NCBI GenBank assembly: GCA_033558025.1
Contig: JAUCEF010000009.1
Location: forward strand, 2,790,001 to 2,854,000
DNA length: 64,000 bases
Reading direction: 5' to 3'
DNA from: Phytophthora sp. 'mugwort'
Lineage: Eukaryota > Oomycota > Peronosporomycetes > Peronosporales > Peronosporaceae
Shown: in pieces, positions 1 through 11,684 of the stretch
How the letters are laid out: the number at the start of each line of letters is the position of its first letter
Numbering within the stretch: position 1 is the first letter of the stretch
Position numbers and translations under genes: made by a program
Notes under the pieces: model-generated
The model's database searches: none
What the model was told of the DNA's origin: nothing
The model's input: the letters and a program-made list of their open reading frames with translations, nothing else

Positions 1-429
1 GTGCTCAATCAGGTGGCGGTAATCTGCCACGTGGTACGCGAATGGGCTTGAAATAGAATTGTACATGTACTGCTTTTCTGGCATACGTTAATTCATATGT
101 TACGAATTACGGATAATCCGTAATAATTTTCAGATTGGAGGGGCAAGGCAAACTGTCGATGCGCGACTACGTCCTGAAGACACGAAACCTCCCGTCATGT
201 ATCGTCACGAACCCGGATACGGTATCACAATTCTATGTCTTTGTGTTCGGCATGCGAGAGGTTATGACGAGGTATAGTATCGCTCGGGTCGAACCTGGCA
301 CGACGGAGTAGGTCTTAACCCTCACACTCTTCGAGGGCTATGTGGTGATGCCGTCGTGCACGAAGCCCATGATAACTGATACTCGATCGCGTGCGGCCGA
401 ATACATGGAGATTGACGCGAGCGAGGCGT
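1..429. other. No recognisable gene; short palindromes
   Basis: I see no coding signal here. Two palindromes are visible: GTACATGTAC at 61-70 and a perfect 19-base palindrome at 106-124 with arms ATTACGGAT/ATCCGTAAT around a single A. The stretch leads into a decayed retroelement and may be part of it. Confidence 0.5.
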
Positions 430-1100
430 CTAGCGGTCGCCATGTCGGTCCCTCCTCTCGGCGCGGAGGTCGGATTGTCCGATCGACGGCATGCTTCCGC
501 TGTCGGAAGCCAGGCCATCGGACGGTCGTTTGTCACGAGCCAGCTCCCGTTCTCGCGAACGTCGCCAACGACAACGGAGCCAGGCCTGTGTTGAAACTAA
601 TAGGGCAGTACGGCAAGCCCGCACCTATTTCACTGCCAGTTTTTTATGGGATGGCCAGGGTGGAATCGACGAACCGTTGGCAACCCGACCTTCCAGCCCC
701 ATGTGCTACACGCACGTTTCAATGCCACAATTATGAGTGGCGACTCGAGGCCGATCATCGACAGTTTCCATGCTCGGAGTCCACTTCGCACGCTCCTCGA
801 CCCAGGAGCGACTAACGCTTATTTCACGCGTCGCGTTTGCCAGTGCTTCCTGAGCGTGTTCGCGTCCGGAATAGCCCGGGCGAGGTCGCCGTCACGCAAG
901 CGGACGCCAAGTCACTCCGCGAGAAGTGATTTTGTCTTACATCTTCGATGGGTTCCGCACTAATGATGATTCCTCGTAAATTTAGATCAATTACGCGTTC
1001 GACTGCATCCTAGGTATACCCTGGCTTTCGCGTTATTGACCAGAGATCGACTGGCTGGCCAGGTCCGTCCCTCGCGTCGTGCCTACTACGTATGCGATGT
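430..1100 (+). pseudogene. Ty3/gypsy gag-protease remnant
   Basis: This is a decayed Gag-Pol fragment of a Ty3/gypsy retrotransposon. A CCHC zinc knuckle (CFRCRKPGHRTVVC, spacing CX2CX4HX4C) lies at about 492-533. In another frame, LLDPGATNAYF at about 796-828 matches the active-site DxGA(T/S) of the retroviral-type aspartic protease. At about 1010-1060 the translation resembles the G-x-PWL..Y-x-P-x-IDW segment that follows the protease in gypsy elements. The reading frame changes between these motifs and stops interrupt it, so no functional protein is made. No LTR could be assigned. The gypsy assignment is based on motif order and the PWL/IDW segment. Confidence 0.7.
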
Positions 1101-1720
1101 GTTCACCCACCGCTTCGTGCCACCAAGAGACTGGCCGCATGTCTCTGTCATGTATTATTGAGGGAGCGATGACCCTCTCTGTGCTGCTTGCGTGGTGCTG
1201 CTAAATGATGCAGGCCCATCGCGCCACCGCGATGACGAAGAAGACGACGACGCGGTCGAGGAGAGGCTCCCGCGGTACAGGAGAGCGAAGGAGCAGGGCT
1301 CCCGTGGAAGGACAGTGCCTAAATGAGAGTGGGAAGACCATTCATGAGGAGTGTGCTGAATACGAACCAACGGACGACGTCAAGAGTTTGGACCCAGCCC
1401 ACAATAAGGGTTTGATGAAAATAGTATCTCGGCACAGATCCCGGTTAAATCACCACAATGTATGTAAGGGATTGAAGAAGAGGTAGGTAAGCAACATGTT
1501 TTCTGTTTGAGGTCCTTAAAGAGGGCAAGGTTAACTGATGATGTGGGCCGTTGATATGTTTAAAAGATACAGGCTGGTTTAAGGGTAGCTTACAGCCATT
1601 TTACACCTACGATAACGGTACTGTTCCACAGCACACTTAGGGGAACAATCAAACTGAGTGTTATGAACCTTAAATGTTCCTGGAGTGCATTATCGTTAAC
1701 AATTCTTAAATGTTTTCTAA
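1101..1720. other. Unassigned repeat-like DNA
   Basis: I found no gene. A 93-codon frame at 1205-1486 (+) is rich in Arg, Lys and Thr and has no motif I recognise. The rest is AT-rich and probably belongs to the retroelement fragments on either side. Confidence 0.4.
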
Positions 1721-2438
1721 GTGAAAGTGTCAGCATGAGGCAGCCAATGGGTTTCCGACACGGAATGGAAGCCTAGTTTGTAAGCTTTAGAAAAGTATAT
1801 ACGGCCTTAAACAGGCTCCACAAATACGGTATGAAGTGCTCAATAAGTTTCTTATAAAGGCATGCTTTTCGATACGCAAACAAGAACACTGCTTGTATCT
1901 AAAAACGAGGGAGGTTAAGGTCGTGAAGCATATTCTGATAGTATGCGTGTATGTGAACGACCTGAAAACTGCAGGCACACGTTTGAGTTCTATTAATGAC
2001 CTCGAAGTTAAGCTCTCTGCCAAGTTACTATGAAATACTTAGGCGAGCTTCATTATTCGCTAAAATTGGAGATTAACAGGGATCTAGAAAAAATACTGTC
2101 TTTATGGCATCAGAAATACATTAATGATCTTCTGGAAAAGTTTCAGATGCTGGACTGGAATAGAGTACCCGCTCCACAAGCTAATAGCGTGGCCCTAGAA
2201 AGGAAAGGACCCTAACACCAGAAGAGCTAGCGGCTATGATAAGACCCACTGGAGAGCGGCTTAGCGAGTACTAAAGTACATGAAAGTAACGTCGAAGTAT
2301 GGCATTAGTACTGGAAATAGTACAAACAAATTAGAGATATACCAGACGCGAGTTTCGCGAATGCATCTGAAGTAAGGACATCTATTATAGGTTACGCATC
2401 AATACTTGCTGGAGCATGCATTACTTGGAGAAGTATTA
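1721..2438 (+). pseudogene. Ty1/copia reverse transcriptase/RNase H remnant, left part
   Basis: This is the 3' part of a copia pol gene in broken frames. The segment MRQPMGF, then KSIYGLKQAP at about 1788-1817, is the copia (Y/F)GLKQA motif. VCVYVNDLKTAG (about 1940-1975) corresponds to the YVDD catalytic box with the first Asp changed to Asn. MKYLGELHYSLKLEI from 2030 is the following conserved block. At 2343-2438, DASFANASEVRTSIIGYAS followed by ACITWRSI matches the copia RNase H D-x-D/S-W-A..R-x-STxGY..I-W-S block. The frame stops abruptly at 2438 inside RNase H and resumes at 5614, on the other side of the inserted piggyBac element. It is inactive. Confidence 0.8.
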
Positions 2439-2452
2439 CCCCTCATTCACCG
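2439..2452 (+). repeat. piggyBac terminal inverted repeat, left
   Basis: CCCCTCATTCACCG pairs with the inverse copy at 5594-5607. It is preceded by TTA, the remains of a TTAA target site. Confidence 0.8.
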
Positions 2453-2459
2453 ATGCATA

Positions 2460-2482
2460 ACATGTATATCGAGTATACATGT
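2460..2482. repeat. Subterminal palindrome, left copy
   Basis: Nine-base arms ACATGTATA/TATACATGT flank the five-base spacer TCGAG. An inverse copy lies at 5546-5568 with spacer CTCGA. Part of it (GAGTATACATGTTT) recurs at about 5399-5412. Confidence 0.75.
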
Positions 2483-2999
2483 TTTCCGGCTTATATAAGA
2501 ACGACTCTGAAATTTTGCACGCCCATACAAACTCCAAGGTAAGTGGCTGGCATTTTCTGAAGTTAGTTTCCTTTTTTGTCTGCAGATGCACTGGGAAGGG
2601 GAGTAGATGATAGGTGTATCCGATATGCGCAGCATCTCCACTTGTTTTATGCCATGGGAAGCAAATCATGTGCAACGAGTGGACATTTGCTGAAAATCAT
2701 CGCACGGACAGAGCTTGCAGTATGTAACTTAATACAGGGTAAGTACCGTCCCGTCTGATGATTCGCATTTTTCAGTCATCTGTAAGTTACAGTTGGCTGA
2801 ATATGTTGGCACACACTGGCAGCTGGCAGCCACCAATCATTCCAAACTTCGTCGAGACGAGTGCAAGAACCAAGAAGAAGCGGGAACATGACAGGGGACA
2901 ATGCCCCGCAGCGTACGTGCTCCGAGATGGCAAAATATTGTACGTATTTTGGTATGCATAGTGGTGTGTGCAGCTGTACTTACTAGGCTTTTGTTGTGC

Positions 3000-5280
3000 A
3001 GACTTGGATGCCGTAGCAGCTAGGGCCGCTTCGCCTCGACATCAGCAGTCACCCCGACCACCGACGGGAAAGAGCCAAGCGTAAGAGCTGCACAACCATG
3101 AAGTAGCACAGCGAGTGCAAGAGGTGACTGGTGGTGGGGGTGCGGGTACGACAAGGCGAAGAAGCCGGCGCCAGCTGAAAAATTGACAAAAGCATAGAAG
3201 CCGACGCCAGCCAAGAAGCCGACCCCAGCCGAGAACCCGCTTCAGTCTATAGGACCCCAGGTATAACCCGACTTCAGACGAGAAACCGACTCCAGCCGAG
3301 GACACGCCTTCAGCCGAGACGACGACTCCAGCCGAGAAGACGAGAGGCCGACGCCTGCCAAGAAAGCCGCGACCGCCAAGAAGCCGAAAGCGGCATCAAA
3401 GAAGCCGAGGACGACCGTCACGAAGATATTGGGTGCATTCAACGATAGTGTGGCTGAGCCCGAGCTGGAGTTGCTGCCAAACAATGCAACGGTCGAAGTG
3501 GGTGAGGAAGTGTGTGGTGACGTGGTTTTTATGTGGAAGATGACGCGGATATGGACGATGGCGGTACCGTATTATATATTGGACGCGTAAGATGGCGGAA
3601 ACATCTGCGTTGGCGCCACGGATGGCGTGGCCTCGTGCCCCTGGGGGTCAGATGATGGGGACTCAGCATAGACAGGGATTTGCTTCGAGGACGGCGTCAC
3701 CAAATATGCATTGGCCGGGATCGAGACACAGAGCGGTCAAAGTTTTGAGGTCCGAGCTACAAAGGCGCAGACGGCGCAGAAGAAGCGCAACAAAAAGGCC
3801 CCAGTGCAACCTATTGAGCGGAAGAAGGACATACGCGACTGCTTGTGGAACGTGCCGCGGACGGAGGCGCAAGAGTTAATGGTGGTGCTTGGATTGATGA
3901 CCACGCGTATGCTGTATCTGCACAAGCGGCATCTAGCATATCACTGGAGTACTACAAGCAAAGGTGGCGTCCCGAAGGGCACATTAGGCGCTTTCATGCC
4001 TCGCAACCGATTCAATCACATCATGTCGTCGTCACACTTAAGCAACAACAGGGACCCACGGGCGAAAAACGATCGCGCCCGGGAAATCGGGCTACGTGTA
4101 TTCCGGCGTCCTCAGTTTCGACGAAGGGATGCTACCTTCGCGACCGCCATTCAACAGGTCACGTGACGCGTGTTTTTATGAAAGACAAACCCCACAAGTG
4201 GGGCACGAAAATATTTCTGACTTGCGACGCAGTGACCGTGTACTGTCTATGGTACGCACCTCTATAGGTGTTCTTTCATAATTCCTGGATAAACAGCAAG
4301 CAAGTACATTGCCTCACGACCGGCGTGTCAACAAGATGGTGACAGTGGGGACGTTTTATTGTTTCGCATAGTTGGGCTGAATATATTACGAATCTGTACT
4401 GCCTGCCTTTAAATCGACGGATTTCGTACAGCCAGGTGCTATGAGTGCTTTGCCCCAAGCTGGTCGCGGACTACCAACGCTGGATGGCGGCGTGGATGTC
4501 TCCGACCTGCTGCGGCTTCAAAAATACTTATTGGAGATGTCCTTTTTGTACAAGAAGTACTAAAGGCGCTCTTCTTAGGTCTTCTAGGCATGCCGCTTGT
4601 AAACGCGTACATAATACACAAGACCCATGCGCAGCAATGTGGAACGCCGACGATGACGCGCGGTGAGTTCCTGGCGGGGTTGCAGGCGCAGATGGTGCAG
4701 CTGACGGCCATGAGTTCCTGGCGGCCGCAAAGGTAAGTTTCATTTGCTATTGTTATATCATCTTATGCATATATAACTAAATACAACTGATATTATACAG
4801 GACAACATTGTACCGCCGTCACGGGTACAGCGCGCCCCCGACGACCGCGGCGTGCCCGGCCGGAAGAGGAGCACATCCCGCTCGAAAACCCAAACATCCC
4901 GCAAGACAGCGACGGGCGAGAACAAGCGCTGTCAGCGGGTGTGCAAGCTGTGCAGCCAGGATCGGCTGCACATTGCGCGTACCACTGGTAAGGCGCCGAC
5001 GCGCGATAAGAATACAAAGTGGTATTGCAACCCGGCTCAAACGGAACCAAACGGTACGTAACATTTGAATGTGGTTATATTCATAAACTAACGTGTGTGC
5101 ACATTTACTTTCTACCTATGCAACATTATTAGGGCGGGATATCGTTAGGGCGGGACATCTCGCTGGAGTACCAGTAGATGTGCACACAGATGCGCGCTCG
5201 GTCGGGAAGTACAAGCGTAAGCGCAAGGGACGACGCAGACAAAGGCGACGAAGAAGAGGATAATGCGGACAAACACGGGC
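3000..5280 (+). pseudogene. piggyBac-like transposase (DDE_Tnp_1_7), broken
   Basis: The N-terminal region (about 3150-3470) encodes a low-complexity repeat rich in Pro-Ala-Lys-Lys. From 3711, QSFEVRATKAQTAQKKRNKK, then IRDCLWNVPRTEAQELMVVL, then LAYHWSTTSKGGVPKGT and LSNNRDPRAKNDRA follow the order of oomycete piggyBac transposases. SFDEGMLPSR at about 4111-4140 carries the first catalytic Asp, and VFMKDKPHKWGTKIF follows in another frame. The next part is largely deleted. At about 4480-4710 GVDVSDLLRLQKYLLE and KALFLGLLGMPLVNAYI form the C-terminal catalytic region. A Cys-rich tail (RVCKLC, then WYC) at about 4930-5030 is the C-terminal zinc finger. Frameshifts, stops and the internal deletion make it inactive. 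Confidence 0.8.
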
Positions 5281-5545
5281 AACGTAAGGTTGTTGCATGT
5301 CAGAGATAATCCATTTAGTTTGGACTTCTACTCTTTGTGTATAAACCGATTTCCTGATGTCGCGCGGGCTTTAATAAAGGTACAGCAAAATGTTTATTGA
5401 GTATACATGTTTCGTTCTTATTTCCTTACAAATATAGCTCACATACCCGCCCCACATGTTCATCTCATACTAAACGATTGATAAATAAGAAAATCCCACC
5501 CTTACCTTTCCACATACAAAATTTAACATAGATGAACGCAGTCAG

Positions 5546-5568
5546 ACATGTATACTCGATATACGTGC
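5546..5568. repeat. Subterminal palindrome, right copy
   Basis: This is the inverted counterpart of 2460-2482. One arm has changed (TATACGTGC instead of TATACATGT). Confidence 0.75.
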
Positions 5569-5593
5569 AGCCCCAAATAATGTCATTTGTGTA

Positions 5594-5612
5594 CGGTGAA
5601 TGGGGGGGGGGG
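5594..5612 (-). repeat. piggyBac terminal inverted repeat, right
   Basis: CGGTGAATGGGG is the inverse of the left end, expanded by a run of G. It is followed by TAA (5614-5616), the remains of the duplicated TTAA. Confidence 0.8.
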
Positions 5613-5613
5613 G

Positions 5614-5806
5614 TAAACAAGATTATATTAGTCTGCATACCGCGGAATTGGAACTAGTAGCTGCTACTGAAGGTGTAACGGGGTTTCTTTTAAGGTATAG
5701 ATTATGTGGGACATCCCACCTTCCCTTTAACAATACTCAGAACGAGATAGTTAACGAGATCTCAGGAGGTGTTTTTATAGCCAATATATATGAATTGTAT
5801 TAGGCT
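5614..5806 (+). pseudogene. Ty1/copia RNase H remnant, right part
   Basis: KQDYISLHTAELELVAATEG (from about 5617) continues the copia RNase H block K/R-Q-x-x-V-S-x-S-T-A-E-x-E-Y-x-A-A-x-E cut at 2438. It is one protein with 1721-2438, separated by the piggyBac insertion. After about 5700 the frame no longer resembles copia. Confidence 0.75.
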
Positions 5807-7189
5807 CTACCATACTAGATAGTGAGTCCATACATTTACACCACAGGCGGCTGCATTCAGGTCACATGTTTTTGAAGTAAAGAGTTCATTTGCCTTGTTT
5901 AAGGTATCTCTGACTCTTGTAGTCAGTAAATTGTTATCTTAGGGGTTCGTCTTGGTTCTTGTATCGAACCTGAGATTATCGGCCTTAAACAAAAGACTCT
6001 ATGAGTCTGTGTCTGCTCTGACGCTAAAGCTACGGCAGCCTCGCTGCAAAAAGGTGTAAGAGACGCTATGTGATTATGATAAATACTATTAAAGAAATTA
6101 GGTTGCGGCCAAGTACAACCAACCGTGTTGGTGTGATAATACTGACGCCATTGGTATTATAAGGACCAGTAAAGGATTGAAATTCTGTTGGCTCTATCTT
6201 TCCTGGTAGATCGGGTATCAAGACAGATGGTGAAGCAGCCGAAGACACAGAGAGGCGCAGGGAATTAGAACCCGGACGAGCACTTGATTGAACATCCAAC
6301 AGAAGATGTTCAGGCGGAAGCGTGTGGTGATCTTCGCACGAAGCGTCGCAGTTGCACTCTGATGGTGCGGAGCAGCCAATAGGCGGCCTAGAATTGACTA
6401 TAGCCGATGTCGACGTAAAATGCATTGTAGAACTAGCAGTCAGTTTATGATTTGCCGCGGAGCAGGCAAGTGCTTCCAGCGAGCAGCAGCAAACGTGCCG
6501 GGCCGGTACAGCGGCTTAGCGACAGAAGAATAAAGCAGTTGGTAGGGATGTGACGAAGTGCGATGCGAGAGACAACCCACGGGCTTGGTAGGTGGGGTCC
6601 CGCACGAGAGGGAGACGGGTATCCGCAGCCCGCATAGCAATGCACGGTGCCCCAAAAGAGTGACCTTGTTGTACAACTGCTGCTTATTCTCCCAATTTGG
6701 TGGAGGGGGCTGTAGGAGCTCAAGTTGGGGCTCGAACAGGCCGAAGCGTCTGCAGTGTCCGTGTGGATACCATCGCATGTGTGTGCCTTATGCCTTGGCA
6801 CTATTGCCCGTCCAGGTCTAACACGACAGACCGTCACTCCAGGTTTGGCTTCATCCATCGTGAAGATATGATAGCTCTGTTGACGACCAAACCCTGCCTC
6901 GCTAAGGACCGCCGTAAACACTTTCATAATGGTAATGTCCTTGGTAATAAACAATTGCGGAGCTCTTGGAAGCACCATCGATCTCTTGAGCAACTACTCG
7001 GTTGTCAACACGTCCCAGGTTGCAAACTTTTTTTCTGATGTGGCCGAAGACACGGCGCACAGCGTTATTGCGTCTGCATTGTCCTCCTTGTAAGCAAAGG
7101 CTTCGCGTGCGAGCTGTAGTGCGTTTAGGATTTTATAACCAGCGAACGTAGCGAGCTTTGAATGGTTAGTCCAGGGCTGGAAATAGTTT
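5807..7189. other. Unassigned repeat-like DNA with long minus-strand frames
   Basis: I cannot assign a gene. Minus-strand frames at 6066-6425, 6445-6993 and 6994-7215 are open but not recognised. Across the boundary at about 6993 the two largest read as if they were one frame broken by a stop, so a dead element gene on the minus strand is possible. No ends or target duplications were found. Confidence 0.35.
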
Positions 7190-8250
7190 ATAGATGACAC
7201 CCCATTTTTTAGCATGTGTTTATAACTGTCGGGAAGTGTATGGATACTGCGCTATCGATGCATATCCGGCTGCGCTTCTGCGGAAAAAGCGGTTCTCAGC
7301 TAGGTGCTCTACAAGGGCTCGACGCACTAAGGGTGCGGTGATGAGCGTCCGCAGACGAAAAGGCTGGTGGAAATCTTCAATGGATCGCGAAATGGGTGTT
7401 ACGGATATTCTTGAGTGAAACTCAAACGGATTGGGACGTCTACTTGTTGAAGGTTTTGTTTGCGTACCTGACCGCCTATCATGAGGCGTTGATATACTCT
7501 CTTCTGCAGCCTCTCTGGACGAGGACCAATCGATCAAGCGTTCTTGAATACGGACAAGGATGGAAGGGTGATATCTAAAAATATAAATGCTCAGAAAAGA
7601 CACGAAAAGCGGTAGGGCAGCCAAGTGAAGGTCTCGTACGCTGCAGTAGAAGCCGTTGGGCTTATCAGTACTTCTGGGCACGGAACGGGTAACGGAAAAC
7701 GAAGCAGTTGATGATCTCTTGGCACGACCCCTTTTAACCAAGTCGGGGGAGAAAGCGTACCAGATTGCAATCCCGAGCCACCCGAACAAGATCTTCACTG
7801 TCTGATGCGGTTCAAATATCGCTGGATTAACCCCTACGCTGATGAAGTGCCGGTCGGCGAGGAGGACGCTGCTCTGAGGTCGGAATGGGCTCACTGAAGG
7901 AAGCGTACTGGCCGCCCACAAGTTTCGCGGAACGCCACTTTATCGGATGTGGGGAGACAGCTATTGCGGGAGCGGATGATCCAATTGTGGATATCGTGGA
8001 AAAGCCAGTTGGGATTCGCGGATTGCAATATTTGGTCGTCATGGCGAAATAGGAAATGTTCCGGCTACCGCGGTCTGCCTAGACGCCCGCGTATGAAACG
8101 TTGATGCGGCTTTGAGGATTGTGAGGGCGCCGGCCGAAAGAAACGTGGTCTGCTGGAATTGCGTCGCAAAAGCCAGCTTCGTCGAAGCCAACGCTGACGG
8201 CGGTAACGTCGATTTGCTGTTCAAGTCGGCGGAAGGCCGAGTTTGAATGG
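7190..8250 (+). pseudogene. Ty3/gypsy integrase and 3' pol remnant
   Basis: At about 7348-7380 the translation RPQTKRLVEIFNGS matches the H-P-Q-T-D-G-L-V-E-x-x-N block of the gypsy integrase core. It is followed by SETQTDWDVYLLKVLFAYLT and AYHEAL (about 7402-7485), the D-W-D..L-x-x-x-x-F-A-Y-x-T-A-x-H-E block. Further on, a frame at about 7800-7850 reads RFKYRWINPYADEVPVGEED, and about 8020-8060 contains LQYLVV, both resembling the tail of oomycete gypsy polyproteins. Stops and frame changes show it is dead. The long minus-strand frame at 7220-7921 is a shadow of this remnant. Confidence 0.7.
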
Positions 8251-9118
8251 GTATAGCTTGAGAGCTACACCTGGATAGTGCTTAGGATAATGTGAGTATC
8301 ATGGCACTATGTGAAACGTCTACAGTTGTATATCCCTGAGTCTGATGTAGCTTGGGCAACCGAGTGGATATGGTATTTCTTGATGCTGGTGCGAGACTCC
8401 CGCGAAATTGGTGAATGAAGGGAAGACTCGTTTTCGGTCTCTGAGATAAGCCAACTAGCGTAGCCAGAGACGGCTGTGATGGATGACGGAACGATCTGCG
8501 AAAGGAACGGAGCGATGGCTTCCGACTAATATTAGTTGGGCATTGAATGGATTAGTCTCACGGTCGCGAAAGGGGTCAATTTTGATTATTCACAGAACTG
8601 CGCGACGATGGCCGAGATTTGGACGGTCACCAGAACGGGCGCCCCCAACCTGTTTCGAATTCTTACGTTCTGGACATTCTCGCGCTCGGCTGGGCGATTG
8701 ATGAGATCTTACTATAGGTCCTCACTACTCCTCTGAGCAACTTGACGTTGGTGTTCCTGACTGGAATGGGGGGCTACGTGGGATCGGCGCTTTTTTTTCT
8801 TTTGGCATACTTGCGCGGAACGCTGTTTGCAGGCGGCTCGTAGCCCACATGCGCTGACCAAGCCACCATCGAAGTATGACGTTGCCACAGTCGGGTCGCT
8901 ATTCCTGATTCCCATAACCAGTACGAGCTTCGGGATCGTGGGAAATCTATACGTCAAGTGATGGGGGGTGTTCCACCTGACTTTATGAGTGTTCGCACCG
9001 GATGCATTATAGGTATCGTGTACGACTTCATGCCACTAAGCGAAGGGCTACACTGCGGTCTCCGTGAACACTGTCGGTAGGAAGATCATATTTCTACGAC
9101 CGTAGTAGTACATATATG
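8251..9118. other. No recognisable gene
   Basis: Only short frames occur (for example 8536-8736 +). None carries a motif I recognise. This is probably the decayed 3' end of the gypsy remnant to its left. Confidence 0.4.
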
Positions 9119-9120
9119 TA

Positions 9121-9148
9121 CCGTATTCCCCCTTTTATAAGCGTCGCT
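9121..9148 (+). repeat. pogo-type terminal inverted repeat, left
   Basis: It begins CCGTATTCCCCC and is preceded by TA. It pairs with 11685-11712 with four mismatches in 28. Confidence 0.85.
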
Positions 9149-9228
9149 AGTCACTTCATTTTATTCAATCATATTTCTCCATTATAGGTTTTGTTTTCCG
9201 CTTTGTCGCAAGCGTTACTGCTGCAAAA

Positions 9229-11290
9229 TGAGTGGCCCGGACACATTGTTCACTTTTCAAAAAGCGCAAGACATGGGAAGGCCACGAATCAACAGAGATG
9301 GTCGTAAATCGAATCGTGGCCTACGCTCGTCGTTCTCGTACACGTTTAAGTCGAACTGCATGAAGTCCTTCATCGCCACGGATGGGATGGGGATGAGCTA
9401 GATGCTACGATTGTGGAGTGATTTTGGCGAACAGAGTCCCACATCCATGCGAAAGAAGAATAAAATTGTTAGAAAGTGGCTTACTAACCGAATAGAACTT
9501 TTTGCGATGTGTACAAACAGAAAGGGGCACTCCGACGACATCGAGCGCGAGGGGTTGCTACGATGCTGAGCAAGATAGCTGAAGAGCACCTCGTGCAGTG
9601 GATCAACAGTATGAGGCGTTATGGCATCCCTCTTTCTCTAAATATGCTGCGTATAAAGGTCTCGAGGTTGCTAAGGAAATGGCTCTGTCGAGCCAACACT
9701 TTCGTGCTTCTGATACCTGGTCGTGGCGTTTTATGCGGCGCCATCGTTTTTCTATCAGAGCTCGCACTCGAGCTGGTCAGACCACGCCGCCTGATGCGAA
9801 ACTCGCGGTACAGACGTTTAGCGCAAGTGTCCGCCGTGTCATGGTTGAAAAGGGCATACCACAGGTATTTAAGTTGACCAAACTGATACCGTAAACCACG
9901 GGTTCACCGCAACAGGTGTAGAAATTCCCATTGTTATATAAAATTATTTATAAACCTTGAACCTTTTACGTGGTAAAAAGTGATTCTGGTCAGTAAATAC
10001 AAATTATTAGAAAGTTGATAATCTTTATGGTTTTACTTACAAATGATAGTACAAAGGTGGGATGTTTTTCGTCAAGGCCGGTTTACGTTCTTTCTTTGTC
10101 CTCGGTTTCTTTGTTTTTACGGTGTTGCACTGATCCCGTGTGTTGCGGTGAACCCGTGGTTTACGGTACGTGATGGTATGCAATATGAATTAAACTATGT
10201 GGCTGTTATTCTAATAATATGTTTGTCTATGCGGAGTAGCGGTCTTCTTTGAGCACCTGCCACGTAGAACTATTGCGCGCCGCAACTCGCGAACCGCCTG
10301 GATTAAGTGTGGTGGGAAGGAGAAGGAGCGCGCTACAGCAATGCTGTTAGCAAATTCGGCAGGGATGAAATATCCCCGTTTCTCGTTTACAAGAGCTCAC
10401 CGGCAACAACTGCGGAGACAAGGGACGAAAACAATGCGCAGCATCATAGAATTGGACGGCGCGTGTGGAAAGAGGTCAGCGCTCTTCAGGTATCGACTGC
10501 GTGTCGAATCTACGGCAATGCGAACGCATGGTCGACTTCTGAGCTTTCTGTCGTTTTCCTCAAGCACCACTTCGCCGACAGAGAGAACCGCGACGATTTG
10601 ATACTCTTGCTATGGGACGACTTCTCCGGCCATTGGACACAAGATGTCCTCCAATATGCAGCTTCTATTTTGGGGTTGTCCTGATGAAAGTGCCACCTCG
10701 CTATACCAACGTATGTCACCCGCTGACATATTCTGGAACAAGCCCTCAAGGACGGGCTTCGTCGGCGGTGGGTAGCACATCTTCAAGCTGAAATCGCCAG
10801 GCATCGAATGGAAGAGACAGAGGAATTGAAGGTGTCAGAGCAGGCCCAAGAATCTGCTGCGGTGGCTGAGATTGCAAGGTGCCCAGGAACGGCACTTACC
10901 GCAGCATCCAGCGTAAGCATTGTGCCCGGCGCTTGGAGAGCGAGCGATCCAGCAGCGAATTTTGACCCTGATTCGGAAAGAGAACGTGATGAAGCTATGG
11001 TGCCGCAGCGACGCGAGCGGTGCTCAAAGCACTCTGGGTTTCAGTTGTAGGACCCTAAGCGCGCACAAATTGCTCAGTGGAATGCCGACGCTTGGGGCCT
11101 TGACGCCTGCGGTCATCATTACCGGATTCGGCAAGGCTGGGCTACTGAACGACACCCGGCGCCTGTTGAAGAGTCATCGCCCTGAACCAGAGGACCCCGA
11201 ATGCTCTGTCTCGCGAAGCAATCACAGGACGCAAACGTGTACAACCCCAGATCGACTCCAGCGACGACACTTGCAGCGCGCCCAGCGATG
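9229..11290 (+). pseudogene. pogo/Tigger-like transposase, broken
   Basis: The reading starts near ATG 9229 (MSGPDTLFTFQKAQDMGRPR). A CENP-B/Tc5-type helix-turn-helix region follows, with SSQHFRASDTWSWRFMRRHR at about 9679-9740. From 10307 a frame reads LLLWDDFSGHWTQDVLQYAA (about 10600-10660), which contains the second catalytic Asp of the DDE domain. In shifted frames PADIFWNKP and then KDGLRRRWVAHLQAEIARHR (to about 10805) give the third acidic region and the C-terminal helix. A last conserved piece near 11090-11150 (TPAVIITGFGKAGLL) matches the C-terminal tail of this family. Several frameshifts and stops make it inactive. Confidence 0.75.
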
Positions 11291-11684
11291 AAATATTTAG
11301 TAGCAGCGACAGTGAAGGCGCGTGTTGCTCCGAGACAAGTGTAAATGTGTAAGACTTCAACGCGTTGTCAACTTTATTTCATACGTATCATTGCTCTACA
11401 GCACGCAAACACAATGACCCCACAAGTTAGTCCTCATGTGCGCTACAGACCTGGGATTACCCACAGCGCTAGCTATCGTACCAGTGTAGATGAATCCCAA
11501 AGCGCACCGCCGTCGCCGCAGCCGTCTCCGAGAAAACACCGCGTGCCCACGACCATTTGCTCTCCATATTTGACGGCGATTGTAAAGTGTGAAATGGGTG
11601 CTTTGCATTACTGTGTACACCTTGCTACGTACGTGCACATCGCCCCGTCAACGGAGACCTACACCTAGCACGGACGTGTATATT

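Larger units (their letters stand above)
2440..5612 (+). mobile_element. piggyBac-type DNA transposon inserted in the copia remnant
   Basis: The element is about 3.17 kb. Inverted ends are visible: CCCCTCATTCACCG at 2439-2452 and its reverse complement at 5594-5607, the latter extended into a 12-G run. The flanks read TTA at 2436-2438 and TAA at 5614-5616, as expected from a TTAA duplication that has lost one base on each side. Removing the element and one TTAA copy lets the copia RNase H frame run through without a break, which fixes both ends. Inside are a broken piggyBac transposase and a palindromic motif present near both ends in inverted orientation. Confidence 0.85.

Noticed and set aside
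6445..7215. Minus-strand frames as an RT or transposase gene
   Set aside because: They are open and composition looks protein-like, but no catalytic motif could be found, so no family was assigned.
7220..7921. 233-codon minus-strand open frame
   Set aside because: The plus strand here carries recognisable gypsy integrase motifs. The minus frame has no motif and is a shadow.
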